From positions 1-42,464 of the forward strand of contig NZ_JACXXN010000042.1 in NCBI RefSeq assembly GCF_014904695.1: a DNA stretch of 42,464 bases. The letters are read 5' to 3'. The position numbers and the translations under genes were made by a program. The notes beneath the pieces are model-generated. The model made no database searches, was not told where the DNA came from, and worked only from the letters and a program-made list of their open reading frames with translations. Position 1 is the stretch's first letter. Every line of letters begins with the position of its first letter. Source of the stretch: Nostoc sp. MG11. Its GTDB lineage: Bacteria; Cyanobacteriota; Cyanobacteriia; Cyanobacteriales; Nostocaceae. This document shows, piece by piece, positions 17,320 through 26,468 of this stretch.

Positions 17320-18772
17320 GTGCAACCCGAAGTCGCACAGGAGAGTGGAATCCTCAGAAAATTCCCAGGCTAGTATCCAAAGCCTGTACTCGCCTAAAGG
17401 GGCTTTGTGAGTAATTACAAAGTTTCATAGCTAGAAGGTTAAATGCCCAACCTGAGTAGTAAAGCCATTCACGAAAAGGAGGCTAGGGTAAGACCGACAA
17501 GAATAACGCTTGTGAATCTGCATTGAGGCTCTGTCAGATCAGGCTATCGAAAGTGGCTGATACGATAGTGTTAGGAGAGTCACGCAAAATAATCGCGGTA
17601 AAAACACTTCAGGTGTGGATAAACTGGTAATTAAAACACCAGAAGCCAGGGGGATATTAGTAGATGCACTACTTAAATTTATCCTTTGGAAACCACTGCC
17701 TGCAAAACGGGTGTACATTCTTAAGCCAAATGATAAAAAACGCCCACTATCGATACCGAGCATAATCGATAGATGCCTACAAGCGATTGTAAAAAACGCA
17801 TTAGAACCCACATGGGAGTCTAAATTTGAGGCTACAAGCTATGGTTTTCGTGTTGGCAGAAGTACCCATGATGCTATTGGAAGAATTTTTACCATAGCAC
17901 ATTCAAATAATAAGAAAAAATGGGTATTAGATGCCGATATAGAGGGTTGTTTTGATAACATTTTTCATGAAGCTTTGATGTCAACCATAGGCAACTTTCC
18001 TGCAAGAAAGTTAATTCACCAATGGTTAAAATCTGGGTACATGGATAATAGTGGATTTCATAACACCAAAGCGTGAGTACCGCAAGGCGGAATTATTTCA
18101 CCTTTATTGGCTAATATAGCTTTGCATGGAATGGAGTCAGCATTGGGTGTTAAATACAAAAACGCGGTGAAATAATTAGTAATCGTGCTATTGTTCGATA
18201 TGCCGATGGCCTGGTTGTGTTTTGCGAATCCAAAGAAGATACAGAAAAAGCCAAATTGGTTTTGAATGAATGGTTGGATAAGAAAGGTCTTAAACTCTCC
18301 GAAGAGAAGACTAAAATTGTCCACCTATCTGAGGGCTTTGACTTTCTTGGTTTCAACATAAGACACTATGCAGTTTCCGATAGCAAAACGGGATGGAAAC
18401 TGTTAATAAAACCTAGTAAAAATCTGTGCAAAATATACGGGATAAACTGAGGCAAGAGTGGCAAAAAATAATTGGTCACAGCGCCAATGCAGTCATAGAA
18501 AAACTCAACCCTATTATTAGGGGACAAGCTAACTATTTCCGCATAGGTGTATCCTCTGAAACATTTACTAAATTAGATAAATGGATGTTTCATAGAGAAT
18601 ATAGATATGCCCAGCGCACACACCCAACCAAAAATTGGAATTGGTGTCAAAAGAAATACTGGGGTAGATTAGACTTGGAAAGGCAGGATAACTGGGTTTT
18701 TGGAGACAAACAAACTGGTAAATACCTGTTGAAGTTTTCCTGGTTTAAAATTAACAGACATATCTCATCACA
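17320..18772 (+). mobile_element. Decayed group II intron (RNA part and reverse transcriptase)
   Basis: From about 17320 the sequence GTGCAACCCGAAGTCGCAC and the purine-rich, structured stretch up to 17570 resemble the 5' RNA domains of a bacterial group II intron. They lead into a maturase-type reverse transcriptase pseudogene. No domain V hairpin or 3' end is found, because IS5-type debris begins at about 18773. The 5' border is my estimate from the GTGC start. The disrupted host sequence may be the SDR whose C-terminus appears at 18916. Confidence 0.6.
17573..18772 (+). pseudogene. Group II intron reverse transcriptase/maturase, inactivated
   Basis: The reading begins VRRVTQNNRGKNTSGVDKL and continues through ILKPNDKKRPLSIPSI and SYGFRVGRSTHDAI to a TGA at 18074-18076, where relatives have glycine in GVPQGG. 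PQGGIISPLLANIALHG follows. A one-base shift near 18161 leads to RYADGLVVF, where the catalytic motif should be YADD. A further shift near 18426 leads to the maturase part IIRGQANYF and FHREYRYAQRTHP. N-terminus, C-terminal tail and one catalytic aspartate are missing, so the enzyme is dead. Confidence 0.85.
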
Positions 18773-18895
18773 GACACTGGCTTTGGTGCAGTGACTAAAA
18801 AAAGGAAAGCCTAAAGTATCGACGGCTAAATGCCTTTTAATTCCGTTTGTAGCTTTGTAAAAACAAAATCCCTTCGACTCTACACTGGCATGCAA
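18773..18895 (-). pseudogene. IS5-type transposase fragment
   Basis: The minus strand reads YKATNGIKRHLAVDTLGFP followed by HCTKASV. This is the IS5-family stretch (relatives: GRKRHLLVDTLGLPL..HCT.ASVSDD) around the first catalytic aspartate. Only about 40 residues remain. It interrupts the end of the reverse transcriptase and abuts an SDR remnant. Confidence 0.7.
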
Positions 18896-18915
18896 AGTTG
18901 CTGTGACAGAGTACT

Positions 18916-18969
18916 AGCTACATCGCTGGACAACCTGTGGTGATCGATGGTGGATACACAACAAGCTAA
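18916..18969 (+). pseudogene. SDR C-terminal remnant
   Basis: SYIAGQPVVIDGGYTTS and a stop: the last strand of a FabG-like SDR, nearly identical to the ending of the broken gene at 10747 ([17 protein letters not shown]). The rest was removed or displaced by the intron and IS debris upstream. It precedes a hydrolase C-terminal remnant, the same order as the intact pair at 19280-20792. Confidence 0.75.
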
Positions 18970-19052
18970 AAGGCAAAACCATCATGTTCATAGTATTAGC
19001 AACTCTCAGGAGCAAGGAATAATTCCTTGGTAGAGAGTTTAGCTGCTTGAAA

Positions 19053-19148
19053 CTATTTCGGCTCGTACAAATGCCGGGTGGTCATGAGGTGATAGTTTCC
19101 AATCCGGTCGGTCTAGCAGAAAAGATTATTGTGGCAGGACGCGCCTAG
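19053..19148 (+). pseudogene. Alpha/beta hydrolase C-terminal remnant
   Basis: 32 codons reading LFRLVQMPGGHEVIVSNPVGLAEKIIVAGRA (described by its ends), matching the last 32 codons of the intact hydrolase at 20055-20792 with few differences and including the catalytic GGH histidine. Together with the SDR remnant just before it, this shows an earlier copy of the SDR-hydrolase pair that was mostly deleted. Confidence 0.8.
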
Positions 19149-19279
19149 CAGTGAAATTTCAAATAAAACTAATACCATTAGAATCTGACGAATCATTGTA
19201 AGAATCTGAAAGAAGTTGAGCGTTGTAAGTCATTACACTCAAATTAATGCAACTGGTTTTACAACAAGAGGTTAACATT

Positions 19280-20050
19280 ATGCTGCTTGAAAATAAAGTG
19301 GCTTTAGTTACAGGAGGAACATCGGGCATTGGTCGGGCAACTGTGATCGCTTTTGGGGCTGCGGGTGCAAAAGTGGTGTTCTCTGGGAGACGGGAAGCAG
19401 AAGGTGAAGCCACTGCTGCGATGATTCGCGATACCGGAGCAGAGTGCTTGTTTGTGCGATCGGATGTATCGAGTGAAACGGATATTAAGGCACTGATAGA
19501 GAAAACAGTCGCAAGTTACGGAAGGCTAGATTTTGCCTTCAATAACGCTGGGTTTGGTAGACCTCCAAAGCCACTACACGAGCAGTCTGTTGAAGACTTT
19601 GACAACATGATGGCGACTAACCTGCGGGGTGTGTTCTTATGCATGAAATATGAAATTCAACAGATGCTGACTCAAGGAGCAGGGGTCATCATCAATAACT
19701 CTTCAGTAGCGGGATTGATCGCGGTGCCTGGATCTGGACCTTATACTGCGAGCAAACATGCTGTGATGGGTCTCACTCGTTCTGCTGCGCTCGATTATGC
19801 CAAGCAAGGGATTCGCATTAATGCCGTCAATCCTGGCTATATTCGCACAGAAATCGTGACTCCTAATAGCTTCCAAGAGATGGGTGTGACTTTAGAGCAG
19901 TTTGAGTCGATGGTATCGTCGAGCGTCCCAATGGGGCGAATGGGTCAACCTGAAGAAATTGCTGCAACGGTTGTGTTCTTATGTTCTGATGCTGCAAGCT
20001 ACATCACAGGTCAGTCTTTCGCGATCGATGGTGGACTCATGGCGGGCTAA
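19280..20050 (+). CDS. SDR family oxidoreductase (FabG-like)
   Basis: A complete 256-residue classical SDR: cofactor loop TGGTSGIG (residues ~12-19), NNAG near residue 89, catalytic serine in NNSSVAG, YTASK near residue 157, and the C-terminal [11 protein letters not shown]. The start at 19280 is set by GAGG about 9 bases upstream and by homology beginning at [13 protein letters not shown]. The next gene starts 5 bp after its stop, so the two are surely one operon. It is the intact version of the frameshifted paralogue at 10747-11494. The substrate is unknown. Confidence 0.9.
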   Translation: MLLENKVALVTGGTSGIGRATVIAFGAAGAKVVFSGRREAEGEATAAMIRDTGAECLFVRSDVSSETDIKALIEKTVASYGRLDFAFNNAGFGRPPKPLHEQSVEDFDNMMATNLRGVFLCMKYEIQQMLTQGAGVIINNSSVAGLIAVPGSGPYTASKHAVMGLTRSAALDYAKQGIRINAVNPGYIRTEIVTPNSFQEMGVTLEQFESMVSSSVPMGRMGQPEEIAATVVFLCSDAASYITGQSFAIDGGLMAG

Positions 20051-20054
20051 TTTA

Positions 20055-20792
20055 ATGAGCGATTTTATGTCAACTTTTGTCTTGGTTCATGGCTCATGGC
20101 ATGATGGCTCTGCTTGGAACACGGTCATCCAACATTTAGAAGCGAAGGGACATCAGGCTTTTGCACCCACGATCGCGGGTCATGGTAAAGGCATGAATAA
20201 AAACGTCAACCATGCTCAATGTACGCAGTCGATCATTGATTACATTGTTGATAAAGACTTAACCGATATTGTCCTACTCGGACATAGTTTCGGCGGCACA
20301 ATTACTATGAAAGTTGCCGAAGCAATTAGCGATCGCATTCGGCGACTCATCTTCTTGGATGCCTTTGTCCTCAATGATGGTGAGAGCCTCAAAGATAACC
20401 TTCCATTCCCCTCTCAAGAGCTATTCAATGATCTAGTTGAAGCATCGGGCGATAATACAATCATGCTGCCGTTCGATATTTGGCGAGAAACATTCCTCAA
20501 CGATGCTGACCTCGACCTGGCGAAATCGAGCTACGCGCAATTATCGCCTGAACCGTATCAACCGTTTATTGACAAATTAGACCTGAAGCAGTTTTACTCG
20601 CTGCCCATTCCTAAAAGTTACCTCTACTGTACAGAAGACAATGCCTTACCTCAAGGGGAGTGGGGATGGCATCCCAGGATGTCTAGTCGCTTGGGGCTAT
20701 TTCGGCTCGTGCAAATGCCGGGTGGTCATGAGGTGATGTTTTCTAACCCTGTTGGTTTAGCAGAAAAGATTATTGTGGCAAAACGTGATTAG
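20055..20792 (+). CDS. Alpha/beta hydrolase (MenH/methylesterase-like)
   Basis: A 245-residue hydrolase. The N-terminal FVLVHGSWHDGSAW contains the oxyanion loop (HGS), the nucleophile serine is in LLGHSFGGT near residue 81, and the catalytic histidine is in MPGGHEVMFSNP near the C-terminus. It resembles the plant-type methylesterase / salicylate-esterase and pyrethroid-hydrolase group. The start could be 20055 or the second ATG at 20067 (MSTFVLVHG), which fits the family N-terminus slightly better. It is coupled to the SDR just upstream; a joint role in breaking down a small ester or ketone is plausible but not shown. Confidence 0.88.
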   Translation: MSDFMSTFVLVHGSWHDGSAWNTVIQHLEAKGHQAFAPTIAGHGKGMNKNVNHAQCTQSIIDYIVDKDLTDIVLLGHSFGGTITMKVAEAISDRIRRLIFLDAFVLNDGESLKDNLPFPSQELFNDLVEASGDNTIMLPFDIWRETFLNDADLDLAKSSYAQLSPEPYQPFIDKLDLKQFYSLPIPKSYLYCTEDNALPQGEWGWHPRMSSRLGLFRLVQMPGGHEVMFSNPVGLAEKIIVAKRD

Positions 20793-20841
20793 CAACACTA
20801 TTACTGATCAGATTTACATGAAAACGCAGGAGGAATTTCAA

Positions 20842-21006
20842 ATGGCAACAAAGGTGAATCGGCAGTGGCGGCTTGTTTTGCGTCCCGTAGGTTTGATCGC
20901 AGAATCGAATTTTGAATGGACACAGGAGCCCGTACCCATGCCAGGAGAAGGGCAAATCTTCGTCCGCAACATTTATCTGTCCCTTGATCCAGCCAACCGA
21001 GGATAG
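20842..21006 (+). pseudogene. NADP-dependent oxidoreductase (MDR) N-terminal stub
   Basis: Behind a strong AGGAGG ribosome site the frame reads MATKVNRQWRLVLRPVG, then EPVPMPGEGQIFVRNIYLSLDPANRG and a TAG. This is the N-terminus of the leukotriene-B4-dehydrogenase-like reductases, which continue NRGWM; TGG to TAG would explain the stop. Nothing of the remaining 280 or so residues follows, so the gene is truncated as well. The next gene starts 16 bp later. Confidence 0.85.
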
Positions 21007-21021
21007 CAATAGGAGTCTCTC

Positions 21022-22287
21022 ATGGAACGGTATTTAGGCGCATTTGAACATTTATATTGGCTCTACAACCAGTTTTATTCGATAGATTTTGCCACCGTTG
21101 CGAAACTTCAGGGGCAGTTTAGTGTCGACCAACTTTCGACGGTGCTTAGGCAAGTTCAGCAACGCCATCCGCTGCTGCGAGTCCGCATCACCACTGACGC
21201 GATCAGACAGCCTAAATTTGTCGAAACCGACGACGAAATTCCACTGCGGCTGGTCGCGAGAACGGACGATCGGCACTGGCAAGCAGAACTCGAAGTCGAA
21301 CTGGCTCGCTCATTGAATTGGCAGGTTGCACCTTTACTGCGAGTCGTGCTGCTGCAATCGGGGGCTGAATCCGAGCTGATGATTATTTGCCATCATGCGA
21401 TCGCAGATGGGCTATCTGGCGTTTATCTGATGCGAGATATTCTCCAAGGGTTAGGAGGCAAAATATTTGAGCGATCGGAACTTTCTGCGGCATTATCGCT
21501 CGAATCAGCGCTTCCTGGCATTGCACCGTCTCCAGAAGCGACTGCTAAGCCCACGGACTATCCACCACCCCTGTCTCGTCGTCCCCAACCCCACATTCAC
21601 ACCGTTCTCCTCTCTCCCGAATTCACCCAGCGACTGATCCAACGCAGTCGAGCCGAAGGGACAACCGTACACGGTGCAATCAGCGCGGCGTTCTTGCTCA
21701 CTCAGCAAGACGTTAAACCCAGCGATGTGTTGCGATGTTTACACCCGGTCAATGTGCGCTCGCAGCTATCTTTGCCGATGCTAGAGGGAGTTGGGCTTTA
21801 TATTTGCATGTGTATGACGACTCATTCTCTTCAGGCAGATTCCACGTTTTGGGACATTGCTCGATCGGTTAAATCTCAACTCTCACAAATTGATATTGCC
21901 CAGCAGTTAGTCGAGGAGCGTCAACTTCGACAACCCACAATGGCAAATCTCACCGATGCCACCGCCTTTGTTGAAGCAACGCAATCGCAATATCTCTGTC
22001 AACTGAACGTCACAAATCTTGGTCACATCGATATGGCTCAACAATACGGCAACATTCGGATTGAAGCACTCCATGCACCTGCTGTCACTTCAGGTGTGGT
22101 AGAGCGGAATGTTGGAGTTGCGACCTTGGGCGATCGCCTGGCCCTCACGATTTCATCGACACCACTGATGGATGTGGATCGTACTGAGAGCGATCGGGCT
22201 GCAACTGCCTTTTTATCGTCAGGAGTCAAGCGTTTAGAGCTTGCAGTAGTACAGGAAGTGGCATCTAAAGTTGCCTGGCGCACATAA
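21022..22287 (+). CDS. Stand-alone condensation-domain acyltransferase (PapA5-like)
   Basis: A 421-residue protein of the condensation/acyltransferase superfamily. The catalytic motif HHAIADG is at residues 124-130. The N-terminal YLGAFEHLYWLY and VLRQVQQRHPLLRVRI are the usual first helix region. HGAISAAFLL and CLHPVNVRSQL in the second half match the phthiocerol dimycocerosyl transferase (PapA5) type. Such enzymes transfer an acyl group from a carrier protein or CoA to an alcohol or amine. No carrier, synthetase or polyketide synthase is present nearby, so the donor is unknown. An AGGAG ribosome site lies 8 bases before the ATG. Confidence 0.85.
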   Translation: MERYLGAFEHLYWLYNQFYSIDFATVAKLQGQFSVDQLSTVLRQVQQRHPLLRVRITTDAIRQPKFVETDDEIPLRLVARTDDRHWQAELEVELARSLNWQVAPLLRVVLLQSGAESELMIICHHAIADGLSGVYLMRDILQGLGGKIFERSELSAALSLESALPGIAPSPEATAKPTDYPPPLSRRPQPHIHTVLLSPEFTQRLIQRSRAEGTTVHGAISAAFLLTQQDVKPSDVLRCLHPVNVRSQLSLPMLEGVGLYICMCMTTHSLQADSTFWDIARSVKSQLSQIDIAQQLVEERQLRQPTMANLTDATAFVEATQSQYLCQLNVTNLGHIDMAQQYGNIRIEALHAPAVTSGVVERNVGVATLGDRLALTISSTPLMDVDRTESDRAATAFLSSGVKRLELAVVQEVASKVAWRT

Positions 22288-22330
22288 CATTCTTTTGAGT
22301 ATCAAATCTCCTAGATCGGGAAGAACAGGA

Positions 22331-22468
22331 GCGTGTATTGAAAAATTCTTTGCCGAAATCGGTGTTCCAGTAGACGACCCAGAGGCTTCATCACGCCCAG
22401 CCACCCCGGAAGCGATCGAGCGAGTTTTGGCAGCAGCCCCCAAGTATGGCATCGAATTCATCGCGTGA
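22331..22468 (+). pseudogene. Cupin-domain protein, C-terminal remnant
   Basis: The frame ends KFFAEIGVPVDDPEASS, then ERVLAAAPKYGIEFI and a stop. This is the C-terminal helix found after the barrel in quercetin-dioxygenase-like cupins (relatives: ..P.YGIE). The cupin barrel with its metal ligands is missing, and the sequence upstream is unrelated. The call relies on a short tail, so it is moderate. Confidence 0.55.
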
Positions 22469-22505
22469 ATTAGATTACAACGCTCTTTCCTACACAATAG
22501 ACACC

Positions 22506-22904
22506 ATGAGAAAGCAACTGATCAATCCGCCACAACGTTATGATGGCAGACCGCACGGACTGTCCCACGCTGTTGTCGATACCGCATCGGGTATCGTTTA
22601 CATTTCTGGTCAAGTTGACTGGGACATGAACCATCAAGTCTCATCCCATACCGTCGAGGGGCAACTCAGGAATGTGCTGACTAACCTAACTATCGTCCTG
22701 GATGCAGCAGGAAGCTCCGTAGAGAATTTGCTCCACCTTCGCATCTATGTTCGGGGTGAACTTGGAGAATCTATGGAGGCGATCGCACCAATTCTCGCGC
22801 AATTTCTAGCAGAATCGCGCCCCGCTCTTACTGGCATCGGTGTTGCCTCACTCGCCTCAAAAGAAACATTGGTTGAGATTGAGGCAACAGCAGCACTGAA
22901 GTAA
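22506..22904 (+). CDS. RidA family protein
   Basis: A 132-residue member of the RidA/YjgF/UK114 family. It contains HAVVDTASGIVYISGQVDWD (strands 2-3), NVLTNLTIVLDAAG, the LRIYVRGE strand and a C-terminal PALTGIGVASLAS..LVEIEATAAL with the usual E at the end. RidA proteins hydrolyse reactive enamines or imines; the typical catalytic arginine position falls in LRIYVR. The start at 22506 gives a normal family length; an upstream ATG at 22446 would add 20 unrelated residues. It fits the detoxification theme of the region. Confidence 0.88.
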   Translation: MRKQLINPPQRYDGRPHGLSHAVVDTASGIVYISGQVDWDMNHQVSSHTVEGQLRNVLTNLTIVLDAAGSSVENLLHLRIYVRGELGESMEAIAPILAQFLAESRPALTGIGVASLASKETLVEIEATAALK

Positions 22905-23051
22905 CTCACCAATTGCCATCGATGTTAGAGCGATCGCATTGACAACAAACGAGAAATCATGAAATCTAGACAGAGCATTAGACCTGGCTTCTGCCGACGC
23001 TCGCGGACTCGCTACCGCTGCGCTATCCTGCCTTATTTTCCAGGCAGGTCT

Positions 23052-23138
23052 ATTGTGATAGAGTGACTGCAAAAAGCACATAACGCCCATGATTTAGAAG
23101 CGTTTTTAGCCTGTTTTACACCTAACTTTCAGGGTGGT
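23052..23138 (+). pseudogene. SnoaL-like N-terminal remnant
   Basis: Reads IVIE-stop-LQKAHNAHDLEAFLACFTPNFQGG, the same as residues 6-34 of the intact gene at 23272-23631 (IVIERLQQAQNAHDLEALLACFAPNFQG), with CGA changed to TGA at 23064. It breaks off after 29 codons. It is evidence of a duplicated and deleted copy. Confidence 0.8.
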
Positions 23139-23149
23139 CAAGCCAGCCG

Positions 23150-23272
23150 ATCCGGAGAAGGCTGTACACGGAGTTGTCGAATTATGAACGCTTGCTCGAC
23201 CTGAAACGAAAATGCGATCCGGAAGATGTATTTCGATCGACAGTTGGACATCTCGCACTCAAGGAGGCATGA
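23150..23272 (+). pseudogene. FAD-binding oxidoreductase (berberine-bridge type), C-terminal remnant
   Basis: The frame contains SNYERLLDLKRKCDPEDVFR and ends LALKEA. NYERL..LK.KYDP.N.FR is the signature of the BBE domain at the end of FAD-linked oxidases. Only this tail is left. Its stop overlaps the start of the following SnoaL-like gene (ATGATG), suggesting the two were once translationally coupled. Confidence 0.65.
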
Positions 23273-23631
23273 TGAAAACCAGCCAAAGCATCGTTATAGA
23301 GCGACTGCAACAAGCACAAAACGCCCATGACCTGGAAGCGCTTTTAGCCTGTTTTGCACCTAATTTTCAGGGCAATCATCCACTCCACCCGGAGCGGGGT
23401 TTCCAGGGAATTGAGGATGCCCGTAAGAATTGGTCTACCATGTTCGACAACATCCCAGACTTTTACTCAGAGTTGCTCTGTTCGGCAGTTGAGGGTAACA
23501 CAGCTTGGGCAGAGTGGTACTGGTTCGGCACCCATCGTGATGGTTCGCAGTTTGGGATGCGCGGGGTGACTATTCTTGGCATACAAGCGGATCAGATCGA
23601 GTGGGCACGCTTGTATATGGAACCTGTTTAG
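23272..23631 (+). CDS. SnoaL-like / NTF2-fold protein
   Basis: A 119-residue protein of the SnoaL type: IVIERLQQAQNAHDLEALLACF, the FQGNHPLHPERGFQG loop, ARKNWSTMFDNIPDF, and the closing strand IEWARLYMEPV. A strong AAGGAGG ribosome site stands just before the tandem ATGATG. SnoaL-like proteins are small cyclases, isomerases or hydrolases without cofactors; no specific reaction can be assigned. Remnants of related copies lie at 23052 (N-terminus) and 26723 (C-terminus, WARLYMEPVQ). Confidence 0.85.
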   Translation: MKTSQSIVIERLQQAQNAHDLEALLACFAPNFQGNHPLHPERGFQGIEDARKNWSTMFDNIPDFYSELLCSAVEGNTAWAEWYWFGTHRDGSQFGMRGVTILGIQADQIEWARLYMEPV

Positions 23632-23784
23632 GTGTCCAGGCTCGCATGAACATGGACGATCGTGACTGAAGAAAGGCAGGGGGCAGTCCCAATGAAACAA
23701 GTTTCACCGCCAAGCATGAAAGTCTCTTTCTCCCCCTGCCTCCTGAATTAAATTTGGACATCATCAATTCAAAGGAAGAAAATT

Positions 23785-25737
23785 ATGTCTGAAACAGTAA
23801 AAACGCCACAGATATCAGAAATTGAAGTGCTAGCATCGGGTCTGGATAGCCCCCGGAAGCTGAGTTTTGGCCCAGATGGGGCACTTTATGTTGCCGAAGC
23901 AGGACGAGGAGGAACAGGTGCTAGTGTTCCGTCTCCCAGTCAACCGGACGCATCTTTGTTCTATGGTGCAACGGGTGCGATTACTCGAATTCAAAACGGT
24001 GTTGCAGAACAAGTCGTAACCGGACTACCGTCGCTGGCATTACCCGATGGATCGGATGCATCAGGTGTCAGTGATATTGAGTTTGATGCCTATGGAAACG
24101 CTTATGCGATCGTAGGTCTTGCCAGCAATCCAGCCAATCGAGATGACGTGCTACAAGTTCCCGATTTCAGCCAGTTAATCGCGATCGGTAACTTTGACGG
24201 TGGTGCTTCCTGGACAAGGCTGCGGGATTTTGGCGCTTACGAACAAAACAACAACCCCGATGGGCAAGATGTCATTACCAACCTCTATGACTTGTTGATT
24301 AAAGACAATACCGCATACGTCATTGATGCAGGTGCTAATGATTTGCTCTATCAGCGAGCCTTCGGCGGCGAAGTGACTCTAAAAACAGTCTTTCCAATTC
24401 GTACCACAACCGATCCGCTCACGGGTGAAGCAGTGGTGCGGCAGCCTGTACCTACTTCAGTCGCCGTTGGCCCGGATGGCGCTCTCTATGTCGGCGAATT
24501 GACTGGGTTCCCTTTTCAAGCAGAAACAGCACAAGTTTATCGCATCAATGAAGAAGGTCAACCGGAAGTCTATGCAGGAGGATTTACGAATATCGCTGAT
24601 ATTACCTTTGATGACGCTGGCGGTTTATATGTTCTGGAATATGATGCGGATGGAATTTTGAATGGCAGCGACGCAGGTGCGCTGATTTACGTGTCTCCGG
24701 ATGGCAAAACTCGCACGACGATCGCCGATGATGAATTAACGAATCCGACAGGTCTAGAAATTGGTGCTGACGGTGACATTTACATTTCCAATAAAGGCTT
24801 TGTTGCCGGACAGGGAGAGGTACTGCGGTTGAGTTTAGAGCAACAGACATGCTTCGATCCCGACCCGATTTATAACAAGGTGAAGCATTACAGAACCACA
24901 ATTGCCGCAGATGGCGATCCAGCCGATGTGTATTATCCAGTGCTGCCAAATTCAACGCCGGATCAACTGCCGATCGCGCTGATGCTGCAAGGTGCTCTGG
25001 TCGATAAAGCAGACTATTCTAACTATGCACAGGCAGTCGCCAGCTATGGATTTGTGGTCGTGGTTCCCAACAATCAGCGGACGGTAACCGCACCCAATGG
25101 TGAAACGGTGACAGGTCTACTTTCTGAGCAAGGGCAAGTAAATGATGTACTGGATCAGATGAAAGTGGAAGATGCCGATCCGACTTCACAGATTTTTGAA
25201 ATTGCCGATACCGAAACGCTCGGACTCCTGGGACACTCGTTTGGCGGAGCCGTCGGATTAGGCGCAACACAGGACGAGATTTGCATACCCGGAATTTGCT
25301 CCCAAGACTACACAATTCCTCCAGAGTTGCAGGCAGGTATCTTCTATGGCACTAGCTTCCGCGATCAGCAAACTGGAAAATTCCTGCCCATCGATAACGA
25401 AGGAATCGCAGTCGGGCTGATTCAGGGCAGTTTGGATGGCGTGATTCCACCGATCAATAGTCAAACAACTTACGATCAAATTCTCAACCCGCCCAAAGTT
25501 TCAGTTACCGTAGAAGGTGCGAACCACTATGGCATCACCAACGAAGACAACCCTGAGCGGGAGCCAAACAGACCCACCTTAGGCCAAACCACGATAACTG
25601 AGACGATCGCACGCTGGAGTGGATTATTTTTGCGATCGCATCTTCTCGACGATCAAGGTGCATTTAATTATGTCTACAGCACTGGCGACAATCTCGATCC
25701 GAATGTGAATGTGATTAGTCAAACTCCAGTGTATTGA
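23785..25737 (+). CDS. ScyD/ScyE-family beta-propeller fused to a chlorophyllase-like hydrolase
   Basis: A 650-residue two-domain protein. Residues ~10-355 are a ScyD/ScyE-family propeller: LASGLDSPRKLSFGPDGALYVAE, AITRIQNG, LPDGSDASG, VAVGPDGALYVGELTG and similar NHL-like blades. Family members are usually stand-alone exported proteins of scytonemin and related clusters. Residues ~365-650 form an alpha/beta hydrolase of the chlorophyllase / PET-hydrolase-like group: LGLLGHSFGGAVG with nucleophile S485, SLDGVIPP with D551, and GANHYGIT with H581, a full catalytic triad. The N-terminus (MSETVKTPQISEIEV) shows no signal peptide, unlike typical ScyD/E proteins. An AAAGGA ribosome site precedes the ATG. 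No scytonemin genes are near. Whether this fusion is known elsewhere I cannot tell. Confidence 0.87.
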   Translation: MSETVKTPQISEIEVLASGLDSPRKLSFGPDGALYVAEAGRGGTGASVPSPSQPDASLFYGATGAITRIQNGVAEQVVTGLPSLALPDGSDASGVSDIEFDAYGNAYAIVGLASNPANRDDVLQVPDFSQLIAIGNFDGGASWTRLRDFGAYEQNNNPDGQDVITNLYDLLIKDNTAYVIDAGANDLLYQRAFGGEVTLKTVFPIRTTTDPLTGEAVVRQPVPTSVAVGPDGALYVGELTGFPFQAETAQVYRINEEGQPEVYAGGFTNIADITFDDAGGLYVLEYDADGILNGSDAGALIYVSPDGKTRTTIADDELTNPTGLEIGADGDIYISNKGFVAGQGEVLRLSLEQQTCFDPDPIYNKVKHYRTTIAADGDPADVYYPVLPNSTPDQLPIALMLQGALVDKADYSNYAQAVASYGFVVVVPNNQRTVTAPNGETVTGLLSEQGQVNDVLDQMKVEDADPTSQIFEIADTETLGLLGHSFGGAVGLGATQDEICIPGICSQDYTIPPELQAGIFYGTSFRDQQTGKFLPIDNEGIAVGLIQGSLDGVIPPINSQTTYDQILNPPKVSVTVEGANHYGITNEDNPEREPNRPTLGQTTITETIARWSGLFLRSHLLDDQGAFNYVYSTGDNLDPNVNVISQTPVY

Positions 25738-25933
25738 TTCATTCCTCGCCCGGAACCTTACCCTCTACTGCCACAAAAACATAGTAAGTCCATTGCAGTT
25801 ATGCGGGGAAAATCTTGTATAGCCTACATTGCAACCTGTTTGCATACAGACACTAGCGTTTAACTGCGTCATTAGCCAGTAAGAAAACAAATAGACAACT
25901 CACTGAATCGGTGTAGAAGAAATTAGGAAAAAG

Positions 25934-26257
25934 ATGATGAACCAAAACAAAGAGATTTACGATTGTGTCATCGTCGGTGGCGGCTGTGCCGGACTCAGTG
26001 CGGCACTCCTTTTGGGCAGAGGTCGCCGCCGAGTGTTAGTCTGCGACAAAGGCAATCCGCGCAACGCTTGGGCGCACGAGTCGCACAGTTTTTTCACCCG
26101 CGACGGCATCAGTCCACACGAACTTTTGAGCATCGGGCGCGACCAACTCAAACCCTACAAAAGCGTCGAATTTCAAGCGATCGGTGTCAAGGAAATCAAA
26201 CCATCCGGCAACCAATTTGGGGAAGAGCTGGCGAAGCTGTCACTAAGTACAAACTAA
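25934..26257 (+). pseudogene. Thioredoxin-reductase-like flavoprotein, N-terminal stub
   Basis: 107 codons start YDCVIVGGGCAGLSAALLLGR (FAD-binding GGGCAG), then the family motif NPRNAWAHESHSFFTRDGISPHELL. Relatives continue to about 300 residues with an NAD(P) domain. Here the frame diverges after about residue 90 and stops. GGAAAAAG lies just before the ATGATG start. The stub keeps only half of the FAD domain and is unlikely to work. Confidence 0.85.
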
Positions 26258-26468
26258 ACGGTTCAGTTTAAAAACAGGGTATAACCATAGATGTTTATTT
26301 AAGGAAAAGGCGTTTTTATAATCTTGGATACTATGAGAGTGAATATTTTCAATCACCTCTTGAGTCAAGCGATCGCATACAGTCATGCTGACCTTGCGGC
26401 ACGCCTTCATAGCGATCGCATTGCAGGTTCCATCTGAGTACCTGGATACCGTTATCCGGGGTGTACCC

